Positions 51,160 to 61,714 of a stretch of 64,000 nucleotides of DNA are shown here, piece after piece (position 1 is the first letter of the stretch; each line of letters opens with the position of its first letter). Under the pieces are notes generated by a model, which ran no database searches, had not been told where the DNA came from, and saw only the letters and a list, made by a program, of their open reading frames with translations. The translations under genes were made by a program, and so were the position numbers. This DNA is from Saccharomycopsis crataegensis (Eukaryota; Ascomycota; Saccharomycetes; Ascoideales; Saccharomycopsidaceae). Where the stretch lies: the NCBI RefSeq assembly GCF_037102585.1, contig NW_027043820.1:1894501-1958500 (forward strand), read 5' to 3'.

Positions 51160-51336
51160 ATGTCTTGCGATTGTTCTTCCTCTGGTGCTTGTGCTTGTGA
51201 TGCCGGTAGCTGCGACTGCTCTAGCTGCTCTTCCAGCCAACAATTGGTCAACTACAGCGGATGCTGTGGAAGCTGTTCTTCTTGTGGTGACAACTGCGGT
51301 GAAGACTGTTCTAGCTGTGGTGGTTGTTCCCACTAG
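51160..51336 (+). CDS. Metallothionein-like cysteine-rich protein (58 aa)
   Basis: This is a probable metal-binding metallothionein for copper, zinc or cadmium detoxification in the cytosol. The 58-aa product has 15 cysteines (26%) in two blocks. Block 1 (Cys 3, 5, 11, 13, 18, 20, 23) uses C-x-C and C-x2-C. A cysteine-free linker of 11 residues (24-34, SSSQQLVNYSG) follows. Block 2 (35, 36, 39, 42, 46, 50, 53, 56) uses CC, C-x2-C and C-x3-C and ends in His58. There is no aromatic residue except Tyr32, and Ser, Gly and Asp fill the rest, as in metallothioneins. An in-frame upstream extension from 51094 is hydrophobic and lies in the 5' leader, so the ATG at 51160 is chosen. I do not recognise a named orthologue. 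Confidence 0.75.
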   Translation: MSCDCSSSGACACDAGSCDCSSCSSSQQLVNYSGCCGSCSSCGDNCGEDCSSCGGCSH

Positions 51337-52386
51337 AAAACACCATAATGTGGATGGGGCTGCTCTATTTATTTATTTATTTTTATTTATGAGAACATTT
51401 TAAAGGGTCTTACTCCCTGAGCCTAGTTACTTCAGACTATATACACCCCCTAATCGATTCCTCATTGATCATATACAAAAAAAAACGGTGTCTGGATACG
51501 TCCCGCACCAACTTGTAGACCACAAAGCTCCCTCCGTCTGCAGAGGATAGATACAACTACCCAGAGATTCTGGCCACATGCAAGCCGGCCACTCTTTCTA
51601 ATAGGACAAATCAAAAAAAATAAAAAATTACTATAACGTTCCCAAAAGTCCATGTTTGGTTGTATTTTCTCTCATTAATATTTTTTGTGTCGATGGTCGA
51701 TGTGTTTATGAGTTTCCATTTTACGTGTGCCTTATTTCTACTTTTTTTTTTTCTTTCTTTCTCTTCTCTGTCGGCGGTGAGAGTTTTCGCGAATTTCGAA
51801 AAACAAAAATACACAAATTTCCCTCATTCTTCCACGCTGTAAGCAGCAACGTTCGTCGCCACCAAACCACAAAGTGTCTGTAGCCCCAGGAAACTACTGC
51901 AACCACTGATTAGATCACATCTTGATTGGTGTTATCTATAGAGTCTTGACATTGAATTTTTATTTGCGTTTCCCAGATAGCTACATCGAAAGAACGACCT
52001 GCCCCTCCCCCCTCCGTCCAACGCGCCACTCTAGATAGACCTTTCTCAGTGATCATCTTGGTATTTCGGCAGTGCTGTATAAAATTGCTAGGAGCATACG
52101 GTTAATATTCTGGCATCAATTCTCATTTATTTGCAGGAATATTCTTTTTTTCTTTTTTCTTTTATTTTAGTGTTGTTTGGTTTCAGCGAGATTTCTAGTT
52201 TGAGGTGAACCATCAGGTATCTTGAAATAGCAATCTATCTTAACACAGAAATCTAATTCCTTAGATTTCTGACTCTCTGTTTTTCTCCTCGTTTTTCTGT
52301 TCCCCAAGAGTAACTTCCTTTGGTTGATATTCCAAAAAGAAAAATAAGAAACCCATTATTTATTTATCTATCTCTTATCAACAACG
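51337..52386. other. Intergenic: metallothionein-like 3' end and MSN5 promoter
   Basis: No gene seen. A stretch at about 51485-51610 is GC-richer than its flanks and holds short inverted words (cctc...gagg). T-rich runs lie at about 51742-51768 and 52146-52170. A second GC-richer patch (about 51985-52030) contains a long C-run with one T. None supports a confident RNA gene. Confidence 0.5.
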
Positions 52387-55300
52387 ATGGACTCAAATGC
52401 AGTGAATCAAATCGTCTCAGCTTTGGCAGTCATCCATTATCCATCTTCTACAAATCAACAACGTCGTGAAGCTCAAGAGGTAAGCAAAGTTTATTGGTTT
52501 GTCTGTTTTTATCATCCATATCGTATACTAACATTTTCTAGTTCCTCAATAAAGTTGGAGAAGAAGAAGAATCGCCGTTCTGGGGATATCAATTGGCTTT
52601 GCCAGAAAACAATAATGATCCAAAATCTGCTACCATTATACGCCACTATGGTTTGTCTCTTTTGCAACGATCCGTGAGAAATAGTTATGATTCCTTTGAC
52701 ATGCAAAAATGTTTGGCAGTGCGTGCTTGGATAATCGAACTTGCAAACAAAATTGAGGTGAATGATCCCATCTATATAAGAGAAAAAATGGCGTCTATTT
52801 GGGTGGACATAGCCAAAAGATGCTGGGGATCATTTCTAGAAGTGAACGCTGAAAAAGATCCCAATTTAAAAGTTAGTAGGAAACAAATGGAAGATAAAAA
52901 ACCAGAAATTGGCGGGGAAAATAATACGCAATCTGATGATCAGTTGAAGTTGTTGAGTTGGCCAAGCATGGATAGAGACTTATTTGACTTATGGAATAAA
53001 AATTTGGCCACTAAGGAATTGAGTTTGATTATATTCAGAACATTGTTTGAAGATATTTATATCCTTGATGACCCAATAGCCACCAGAAGATCAGGAGTAT
53101 TATCAATGTTATGCTCAGAAATTATTGTTCCAGTCGCCATCCTTGAAAAATACTATGCTAGAAATCAGTATTTGTACGAACTGAGAGCAGATGAAGAAGG
53201 CTGGATGGTCAAGTGGACAGGGTTATTATATGAATGTTTGCAAAATGGATGTCAAGACAAGGAAAGCGCAAACTTCACTATCCGGATTTTACAGACTTTG
53301 AAAACATGTTTCCATTGGGTAACCGCAGAGATATTAATCAGGGTTGAAATGTTGAATAAATTGAGTCAATGTTTGTTAATAAATAATGTCAAGGTGAAAA
53401 TTTTAGCCATTGATTGCTTGCATGTTTTATTCATCAGAAATTATGGTGATGAAAAAGAATTCCTTGAACTTATTGCCCCTGTTTTCCAATCAGATGCCAT
53501 CAGTATGCTTTTAAATGTTTATAGATCAATCAAGTTGGATGCTGATGATGTCGATGCTGAAGAGTATTCATTATTGAAAAAATTAGTTGAATTAGGCGTT
53601 AGTCTTAGTTCATACTTAGAACCGGTAACATCCCCTTCAAAGCATGTATTCAATCCTTACCCATTACCAAAGGACTCTGATATTTCGGGATACTTGAAAT
53701 TCATTCTTGAGACAACTTGTAATGAAAGTTTGATAATTAGTGGATTATCAACAAATCTATGGATCACAATTCTAAGAATGGACCATTTTTCAAAAGAATA
53801 TCCTCAGATTTATGAAATTCTTCCAAACTTATTAGAAGTTGCCGCTAGCAAATATATTCCATATGAATGTCTCGATGAAGATCATACTGTCCAGAAATTC
53901 CTTCAAGTGGATTTCGACTCCCAACCAGATAGCAATAATTATATGAATAACTACAAGAAATCACTTGACGATATAATCAGAATTACTACTTGCAAATTGC
54001 CAAAAGAAGCTATTGAATGGCTTGAAAATAGATTATCAATGTTTTTCAGCTCTGAAATGGGTTCCAAGGTTTTAAATGGCAAAAGATTTAAATACGATAA
54101 TGGTGCTGATGAAGCATTTATTTATGGGGTATCACAATTGAACATTATTGAGGCGGTGATTAAAGGCATTAGCAGATGGAGATTATGGTATGATAAAAGT
54201 AAGCCAGACAGGGAAGTAAAAGAGACCGAATTACTTCAGCTTACTGAAAACTTATTTAATCAGTTATTGCAAGTCCAATTCCAAGATCCACTTTTATGCA
54301 AAAGACAAATTCAAGCATTAGCACAATTTACTCCATTGATCAAACAAAATACTAGCTTGATTTTTAATTTATTGGAGAGGATCTTTTCGTTTTTCACAAT
54401 TAAATTCCCCTCCGATGCAACCGATGAACAATTGGAACTCTATAGAGACTTGAGAAGTTCTTTGGGAAATGAATTGAACAGGTTAGCAATCATGGCCCCT
54501 GAAAACTTTGTTGACAGATTTTCCGATTTAGAGAATGTTGTCAAAGAAACTTTAACCAATGGCGATTTGTCAAGCCATGATTCTGTTTCCTTGAAATCAT
54601 TCTTGTTATTAGTTAGTTTGAAAGGTTTGCCAGTGGATCAAAGAGAAGAGAAGTTTTCTTTAATTGTTGATAATGATTTGCAAGCTTGGAATGATCCTCA
54701 AACAATCCAAGGTTTGAATAACTTGCATTGGTTCATGGAAAGACTAGGGATTGTGAAAATTGCAAATTATTTTAAAAATAGAGGAATCACAGCAGGGACT
54801 AATTTAATTGAAACTCCGATGGATGAAGAAGGTAAGAGGTTAAGAAATGAATTAAAAAAACAGTGGGCGGAAGCTTTCCCAACAAGACAAACCAGGGTTT
54901 ACATGTTATATTCAATTGAAAAATTGCAACCTGGGTCGGCAGAATTTGAATTTGTCTTGAATTTGTGGAAGCCAAGAATTACTCCAATTGTTTTGCATGT
55001 TTTAAAATTAATCTGTCAAATTCAAAATTATCATGATCCAAACAAATGGAACGACTTACCAGTAGAGGTTCAATCATTTGTCAAGGTAAGTTGTACTGAG
55101 AGATTTTGGCATATTGGAATTTCAACGAAATCAAAAGATACCTATGTTGAAGAAAATGTGAAAGCGGCGTTGACTCTTAGAGATTTTGCTGATTCTGTTG
55201 GACATATTGTTAGATACACTAGAGAATATGCGTTTTTAATTATTGGTTGTGCCTCACAGTTTGGTGACGTTATGTACTCTATCCCAGATTTCTCACAATT

Positions 55301-56222
55301 ATTATGGAATGCTGTTGCCGGAGATACGGTAGGTGTGACTTTGCATTCTTGGAAACATATGATCCAATCATGTCTCAGACCAGTCATTCAAAATTGTCCT
55401 GTTGAGTATGCTAACACCTTCTTGATGGAATTGTTATCTTTAGCATTACCGGCGCTTGATGAGTTATTGAATGAAAAATGGAGTATTGTTATGAGAAATG
55501 GTATCAAGATTTCTAGCGAAGCATCTGATGATGAATTATCCGACGAAATGTTTTTTGAACATCTCACTAGACAAGTGACGGCGTTATGTACAAGGGTGTT
55601 GATCGATATTGTGGGGCAATTTTCTGTGAAAGGTCAATTGATTTTGAATGGGAGACAATCGCAATTTAGAGCAGCAGTTATAAAAAATAAACCGGTATTG
55701 GAGAAAGTGATAAAGTTAGTTTATGATATTTTGACTTTTAAGGACTCGCGATGCTGTTACAATATGATCTTGATCATGAGGGGTTTGTTATCCGAATTAT
55801 TATTCATGAATGAAACTATTGACCAGTGGTTATGTGGGGAAATTTTACCATTATTGGTAAAGTTTGTGACCGATCCATATTATCATGAGATGGCTGCCGA
55901 TATTGCCTCTTTGATCTGTGAAATTTATATTCCAATGAGATCAAAATACGATGAGCCAAAATTGGTACTACAAAATATTTGTGGGTTGAGCGACAGATCC
56001 ATTGATAATATGGAAAAAGTTTTGAGTAGTTGCCGGAGTGCGAAACAACAAAGAAACTTGATGCATCAAGTCATTATCAGTAAACAAAATGAACAATTCC
56101 AACAAGAACAAAGAAAAAGGGCCATTAATAGAAAAAAGAAAGCCACGGAAACAGACTTGATGAATAAATCGTTGTCTGAAGATCCCAATGAAGGCGGGTT
56201 GTTGAATAACTTGTTTAGCTAA
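52387..56222 (+). CDS. MSN5: Karyopherin Msn5 (exportin-5-like), two exons
   Basis: Msn5 is an importin-beta-family transporter that exports phosphorylated factors such as Pho4, Mig1 and Far1 and imports RPA. Exon 1 (52387-52479) encodes MDSNAVNQIVSALAVIH and onward to REAQE. The 62-nt intron (52480-52541) has donor gtaagc, branch tactaac (52526-52532) and acceptor tag. Exon 2 (52542-56222) resumes with FLNKVGEEEESPFWGYQLAL. The join keeps the frame and gives 1257 aa (yeast 1224). The N-terminus is the importin-beta-like domain, followed by HEAT repeats, and EFLNKVG-ESPFWGYQLAL is typical of Msn5/exportin-5. The C-terminus is a basic coil (QEQRKRAINRKKKATETD). Confidence 0.9.
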
Positions 56223-56319
56223 ATCATTGGTCTTTGTTTTTTGGTTCTCTTTTATTATTTTTTTCTGGGTGTTGTTTGTAAATCACTATTGCCTTTCATT
56301 AATATTGTCACCATTTCTG

Positions 56320-56366
56320 TTATTATTATCATTATTATCATTATTATTATCATCATCATAATCATC
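56320..56366. repeat. Trinucleotide-type repeat (TTA/TCA)
   Basis: About 47 bases of interspersed tta, tca and att units, downstream of MSN5. It is a simple repeat without coding sense. Confidence 0.8.
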
Positions 56367-57030
56367 GTATTTTTTTTTATATGCTTTTTTAAAAATTGTC
56401 TGGCATTTGTACTACTATTAATAACTACATGCAATTTATTTGTTTGATCCTGTTGTAGCGATTGAAACATATATATTGAATTCTTAGGAAATTGACTAAG
56501 GAAAGAGATAGGAAGAAAATCGGAGGATATCAAAGATTATTATTTATTTATTTTCACCTTAGCTTTCTTTGGCTTCAAATCACAATAAAAAAAAAGGCAT
56601 GGCTCAGTTAGCTATTGAATTACTTAATATTTAGATGGAAAATCGAGCTTGTAAAAACTGAATGGAAAATGGAAAAAAAAAATGAGCAAGAGTAAAACTA
56701 CAGTTTCTTACTTCCCTTACTTATTTCACAGACAGGCTCCCAGGTTATTTAGAACCTCTGTTACTGGTTAATATACGATTCATTCACTCACCCGCAGAGA
56801 ATATTTCTTTGGATATCAAACACAACAACGCGTAGAGAATTTCTGTGCAAATACAAACACAGTGGTAGTGTAATTAATCATTGAACTGATTGAGATGACA
56901 ATAACACTGGTAATGAGATGAAAAATAATCTAAATGATGATATTAGTTAGATTATGCTATGTTTTTTACTCATACGCAGAAGACCTTATGATATTCTTTT
57001 TGTCCTCAATTGTAATTCTTTGTATTAATT

Positions 57031-57066
57031 TTTGTATGACTCTTTGTATGACTCTTTGTATGGCCT
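57031..57066. repeat. 12-bp tandem repeat, three units
   Basis: The unit tttgtatgactc is present at 57031-57042 and 57043-57054, with a diverged third copy (tttgtatggcct) at 57055-57066. It is a small minisatellite in the gene-poor stretch. Confidence 0.85.
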
Positions 57067-57107
57067 TATTTGAGGTCAAAAATTTCGGCTATTATGTTTA
57101 ATTACCT

Positions 57108-57147
57108 TGTCCAACGAGATATTGACTATATTTTGTCTTGTTGGACA
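57108..57147. repeat. 14-bp hairpin (inverted repeat)
   Basis: Arms 57108-57121 and 57134-57147 pair over 14 bases (two G-U pairs if read as RNA) around a 12-base loop. The outer eight (tgtccaac/gttggaca) are perfect. An A-run follows. Confidence 0.6.
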
Positions 57148-58186
57148 CAAAGAAAAAAAATTTGCAAGACTTTAAAACTTGATTTTGCATCGCTTATTAC
57201 GATAATAGAAACGACACTCATTGCAATTGTCATTAATAATAATAGTTAATGTTAATAAAATTGGTAATTATAGTGGTTGTAACACTGAATATAAGAAGTT
57301 GTGATTTATTTCATTACAAGAATGATGTTTAGATCCAAGAGACGCATTCATAATATGTTGTGTAAGTTCTTAAGTGAGGTCACCAGGCACCCTTGATGGT
57401 GAACCCCATTGGTAGATTTGACTGCAACCTTCAGTCTCTACGAGATCAATCAAAATAATAATCAGAATGGTTAATTCTTCTTTCCTCTTTTTGTTGTACA
57501 AATGCTATCATGTTCAGACGAAAAAAGGAATGTGGGGGGGGAAGGTTTACAAACCTTCAATTCTACTTGGAAAATCAATTGATTAATCGCGTTTTTTTTT
57601 TTATATTTCTAAACACTTTTGAATAATTGCAATAAAAGACGGCAATTTTTTATTTTAACAAATAAGATTACGCGAATAAAAATTTATTTAGTTACTTAGC
57701 TACCTGGACTTGATTATTTTTTTCTTGTTTTTTTATTCCTCGTCTATTTTGAAGACGAAATGTCCAACATGGCAATCAAAACTAAAACCAATATATTACA
57801 AGATTCTATTTGAAAAAGGCATTTTTTTGTTTATTGTACAACAAATTATTGAATAAAAAGGTGAAATAAAAAATAGTAATAATGACAAAAACAAAACACA
57901 CACTCAATGAGAGACATGTATAATATAAAAAAAAGGGGATAACCAGAATATTTCTAAATATGACACAATACCTGAAGGATGATATATTATATTCATGAAA
58001 TTAGAGAGATGAAACCAGAAAAAAAAAAGATGATGGAGATGAGGAGGAGTTAAATAATAATGATGATAATAAAAAAGAAAAAAAAAACATCACTTTCTGA
58101 AGAGATCTTCATTATTTATTCGCCATTTTTTTTTTGTTTTTTTTTGTGTTTTTTATTTTTCGTTATGATTATTGATACCAAGTTGA

Positions 58187-59158
58187 TTATTTAAGACCAG
58201 CACGGACGTAACGACCAATAACAATACAATGGTCTCTTTCATAAGGTTCCAAAGTCAATTGTTCCAAAGGCTTTATTCTTTCTTCTCTCAATTTTTGGAC
58301 TTCTCTAGCGAAAACGGTTTCGGCGTCAACAGTAGAGTCAATACAGTTAGCCTTGATGGAGATGATAACACCACCTTGATCCTTCAAGAACATGTGGGAG
58401 TTCAAAGCAATGATACGAGCTTGATCTGGTTGGGCAACATCGGCAAACACAGCATCAACCATACCAACCAACATTCTGTACTTTTGTGGGTGACGGGCAT
58501 CTTCAATGATTGGAATCACGTTTGGTCTCTTCTTGGCCATACCAATCAATTCTCTACCTGGTCTGTGAGCAAATTCAACAGCGTAGACAACACCTTCTGG
58601 ACCAACGATATCAGCAACGTGGGAAACAGAAGTACCGGAAGCGGAACCAAGGTACAAAACCTTCTTACCTGGAGCAATGGCCAATTCATCAATACCACCC
58701 ATGACACCGGCAGCCAACTTGGATCTGAAAGGATTCCAGACTCTGTATTCAACCTTGGTTGGTGGAACACCTTCTTGAGTTGATGGTTCTTCGATGGAGA
58801 TTCTCTTTTCACCGTAAACAGTTTCACCTGGGGCAATGTTCTTTGTCACCAAAAGATCTTCCTTACCTCTGGCAATGAAAACACCACTATGACGATGAGG
58901 TTCAATGATCACTTTAGCACCACCTCTAGCACCACCTCTGGCACCACCACGGCCACCTCTAGCACCACCTCTGGCACCACCACGGCCACCACCACGACCA
59001 CCACCAAAGCCACCTCTAGCACCACCACGGCCACCACGACCGCCTGCAGAACCACCTCTACCACCACGGCCACCACCAAAGCCACCTCTGCTACCGAAAC
59101 CACCGGACTTACCGCCACGGCCTCCTCTGTTACCTCCTCTTGGTGCTCCAAAACCCAT
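58187..59158 (-). CDS. NOP1: Fibrillarin Nop1, box C/D snoRNP 2'-O-methyltransferase
   Basis: Nop1 is the methyltransferase of box C/D snoRNPs, modifying rRNA 2'-OH groups in the nucleolus and helping early pre-rRNA processing. The 323-aa product (yeast 327) has an N-terminal Gly/Arg-rich GAR domain (about residues 1-80, GGRGG and RGGF units) where arginines are usually methylated. The Rossmann methyltransferase domain follows: [20 protein letters not shown] (SAM-binding), [37 protein letters not shown] and [15 protein letters not shown]. The gene is intron-less, and the start at 59158 is unambiguous. Open frames on the opposite strand across the GAR region are artefacts of its repeats. Confidence 0.97.
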   Translation of the reverse strand: MGFGAPRGGNRGGRGGKSGGFGSRGGFGGGRGGRGGSAGGRGGRGGARGGFGGGRGGGRGGARGGARGGRGGARGGARGGAKVIIEPHRHSGVFIARGKEDLLVTKNIAPGETVYGEKRISIEEPSTQEGVPPTKVEYRVWNPFRSKLAAGVMGGIDELAIAPGKKVLYLGSASGTSVSHVADIVGPEGVVYAVEFAHRPGRELIGMAKKRPNVIPIIEDARHPQKYRMLVGMVDAVFADVAQPDQARIIALNSHMFLKDQGGVIISIKANCIDSTVDAETVFAREVQKLREERIKPLEQLTLEPYERDHCIVIGRYVRAGLK

Positions 59159-59240
59159 TGTATTTATCTATTTATTATTATTATTAATGCGTTAAAGCTT
59201 GTAGACAAAAGTGTTTGAGCTGCAATTAATCTTAGCAGCT

Positions 59241-59251
59241 TGAAAATTTTC
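59241..59251. promoter_or_regulatory. RRPE-type element (TGAAAATTTTC) upstream of NOP1
   Basis: The near-palindromic word matches the RRPE core (AAAATTTT with TG/C ends) bound by Stb3. It is 83 bases before the NOP1 start on the minus strand. Confidence 0.6.
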
Positions 59252-59316
59252 ATTTCTGAAAGAGAGGAAAAAAAAAAAAAAAAAAAAAAGATTTTTCAAA
59301 TCAGGGCTCAAACCAT

Positions 59317-59326
59317 CGATGAGATG
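59317..59326. promoter_or_regulatory. PAC-type element (CGATGAGATG) upstream of NOP1
   Basis: This matches the PAC core GATGAG within the extended GCGATGAGATG consensus (Dot6/Tod6 sites). It lies 159 bases before the NOP1 start and pairs with the RRPE, the usual arrangement in ribosome-biogenesis genes. Confidence 0.65.
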
Positions 59327-59529
59327 CTGGGTAGGGTAAAAGCCATAAACCACACACCAATTGTATGGGATTTACTAGTCTTCACATCTCTTTATGACTC
59401 CACTAGAATCATTCCTTTAATAAACACAACAAAAAAACATGTCGAAATGATGCTTTTATTTCAAGAAATCATAAAAATACTATAGAAAAAAGCCGAAGTT
59501 AATTAGGAAGAATTTGTACATAATATAAT

Positions 59530-61004
59530 CTACTCAAAGTTGACCTTAACACCAACTTCCTTGGCCTTCTTGATGATGTCAGCCAATTTAACAACCTTTT
59601 CGGCAGCATCATCCAATTCTGGGACAGCAAAGATCTTCAAACCAGAGTTGGCAATCAATTCTTGGGCCTTTTCCAAGTTAGTACCTTGTAATCTGGCAAC
59701 AATTGGGACTTCGACACCCAAGTTCTTGGTAGCGGCGATCAAACCTTCGGCAACGTAATCACATCTGACAATACCACCGAAAATGTTGACCAAGATGGCG
59801 TTAACGTTCTGTTCACCCAAAATCAACTTGAAGGCTTCTTCAATGGTTGCTGGGGTAGCACCACCACCACAGTCCAAGAAGTTAGCTGGTTCACCACCGT
59901 ATAACTTGATGATATCCATGGTAGCCATGGCCAAACCAGCACCATTGACCAAACAACCGATAGAACCATCCAACTTGATGAAGTTCAAGCCAAAGTTAGA
60001 AGCCTTGACTTCATCGGCATCTTCTTGGGTGAAATCTCTCCAGGAGAAAATTTCCTTTTGTCTGTATTCGGCACTATTGTCAAAACCAAACTTGGCATCC
60101 ATAGCCAAGACCTTGTGGTCTTTAGTTTCTGACAATGGGTTGATTTCAATTTGGGTGGCATCCTTTTCCATGAAGATCTTGTATAATTTTTGAACGGTTT
60201 CCCCAGCTTCCTTTTGGGCATCGGCAGAGAAGCCTAAAGCACCAGCGATCTTGGCAGCGACTTCGTCAGTGACACCGGCATCCATGTCAATTGGGAATTG
60301 CTTAATAGCAGATGGGTCTCTGGCAGCAACACCTTCGATGTCCATACCACCTTGGGCAGAAGCAACAATGATTGGACATTTTCTTTCTCTGTCCAACAAA
60401 ATGGACAAGTAAGCTTCTTTTTCAGCAGTAGCCTTTTCAACAACGTAAACTGCACTGACCAATCTACCAGCAGCACCGGTTTGCTTGGTGATGATGTTGT
60501 AACCCAACATTTTGCTGGCCAAGTCCTTCACTTCTTCAGGGGTCTTGACAATGTGAACACCTGATTGTAAACCAGAAGATAAATGACCTTTACCACGGCC
60601 ACCGGTAAGGGATTGGGCCTTGATGACAATACCATCGGACTTCTTTGAGATTTCTTGAGCCAACTTGTAGGCTTCTTCTGGAGTGGTGGCGGCATCACCA
60701 GCTGGAACGCCGACGTTGTAAGATCTCAATAAGTTAGCCGATCTATATTCATGGATGGACAAACATCTTTTGGACACAGATTGCTAAAAAGGAAAAATGC
60801 TGTTAGTAAGCGGTTTCAATATAGTGGCAAAAGAGCAATTTCTTATATCACAGGTACAATCACTGAGTGAGTTCTTCAAGAAACAGAAATCCCCCCTTCC
60901 CCCGGCACCTATCAAAACGTGTGTGCCACCATTTTATTATATAAAGCAACTCAACATACTTTTGCAACAGATCTGAATGATGAGGACAAGTATCTGGAAA
61001 GCAT
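59530..61004 (-). CDS. LSC2: Succinyl-CoA ligase beta subunit, mitochondrial, two exons
   Basis: This is the beta subunit of succinyl-CoA synthetase, the TCA-cycle step that makes ATP or GTP from succinyl-CoA in the matrix. Exon 2 (59530-60783) opens QSVSKRCLSIHEYRSANLL; it has no ATG before the conserved LSIHEYRSA start of the mature protein. A first exon (60960-61004) encodes MLSRYLSSSFRSVAK, a typical presequence. The intron (60784-60959, 176 nt) has donor gtatgt, branch ttactaac and acceptor tttttag. The joined product is 432 aa (yeast 427). The ATP-grasp fold is visible in IVIKAQSLTGGRGKG, TQIEINPLSE and LVNIFGGIVRCD. A CCAAT box lies at 61216-61220. Confidence 0.93.
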
Positions 61005-61714
61005 TATTCAATTGGGCAAAGAAATGAAAAAAGAAAAATGTGCGATAATTCTTTAAACGATTCGTGAGGATAACAAAGGTAACGCAGAATTAAAAAGTTG
61101 TTTCCCAGAGCTTGAAAAAATCCATCTGGTGATCGCACAAAAAAAAAATTCCGCCCGGGAGCGGTCATGTGGAACGAGGAACATGACACCACTTCTCCAG
61201 ACCGAACCATCTTGACCAATATGCTGTAATTTTATATAAGTTATCATTTATTCCATGAAAAGCCCAAAGAAGCAGGAGAAAAAGAAAAAGAAGTCGTGAA
61301 GAAAAAAAAACAAAAAAAACAAGAACAACAACAACGCAATTAGGAGAATTGAAAATGGTAGGATGCAATCGCCAGAATTGAAAAACTGTGCGTTATATAT
61401 AACGTATAACGAAATAAAAACATCCACATCAACTAGTAATAAAGAATAAAAAGAATCGAAAGACGTAAACATGAGCGAGGGGAGCAATAATAAGCTAATA
61501 TAAATAATAAGAAGCAATGATAATAATATATAGAAGAACACTCATCGTAAACCAAAACGACCAAATGAGAAAAAAATAAATATATATAGCTGAAAATATA
61601 GCGATGAAAAATATAATAAAACTTGAAAATCAGGATATGTGTTGAGCATGATATAATAATGATACAGAAAAGTGCTTAATGCGAGAAGGGAAATTCCTCA
61701 AATTGATTACTCAA
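61005..61714. other. LSC2 promoter and HSF-type gene 3' flank
   Basis: No gene seen. Near LSC2 there is a GC-richer patch (about 61150-61215) and a CCAAT box (61216-61220). The remainder is A-rich with a poly-A/AG stretch (about 61270-61330) and ends at the stop of the right-hand gene. Confidence 0.6.
61216..61220 (+). promoter_or_regulatory. CCAAT box upstream of LSC2
   Basis: CCAAT (on the plus strand) lies 212 bases before the LSC2 start on the minus strand. It is a candidate Hap2/3/5 site for a TCA-cycle gene; a short word, so weak alone. Confidence 0.35.

Larger units (their letters stand above)
56223..58186. other. 2-kb stretch without a recognisable gene
   Basis: I see no supportable gene. 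It contains a TTA/TCA-type microsatellite (56320-56366), an ACGCGT (56828-56833), a 12-base tandem repeat of three units (57031-57066) and a 14-bp hairpin (57108-57147). There are many A/T-runs nearer NOP1, whose 3' end occupies the last few hundred bases. A 24-codon frame at 57321 is too short to credit. Confidence 0.55.
59159..59529. other. NOP1 promoter and LSC2 3' flank
   Basis: No gene seen. It contains a ribosome-biogenesis promoter pair: an RRPE-type element (59241-59251) and a PAC-type element (59317-59326), separated by an A-run (about 59269-59289). Confidence 0.6.

Noticed and set aside
51485-51610. A possible H/ACA RNA in a GC-rich patch
   Set aside because: H- and ACA-like words exist, but I could not draw two convincing hairpins or a guide.
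57321-57395. A 24-codon frame beginning MMFRSKRRIHNML
   Set aside because: It is too short and without conserved features; the GTAAGT inside could be a donor but no second exon was found.
58889-59218. Long open frames on the plus strand opposite the NOP1 GAR domain
   Set aside because: They are antisense shadows of a Gly/Arg repeat and give low-complexity Thr- or Pro-rich products.
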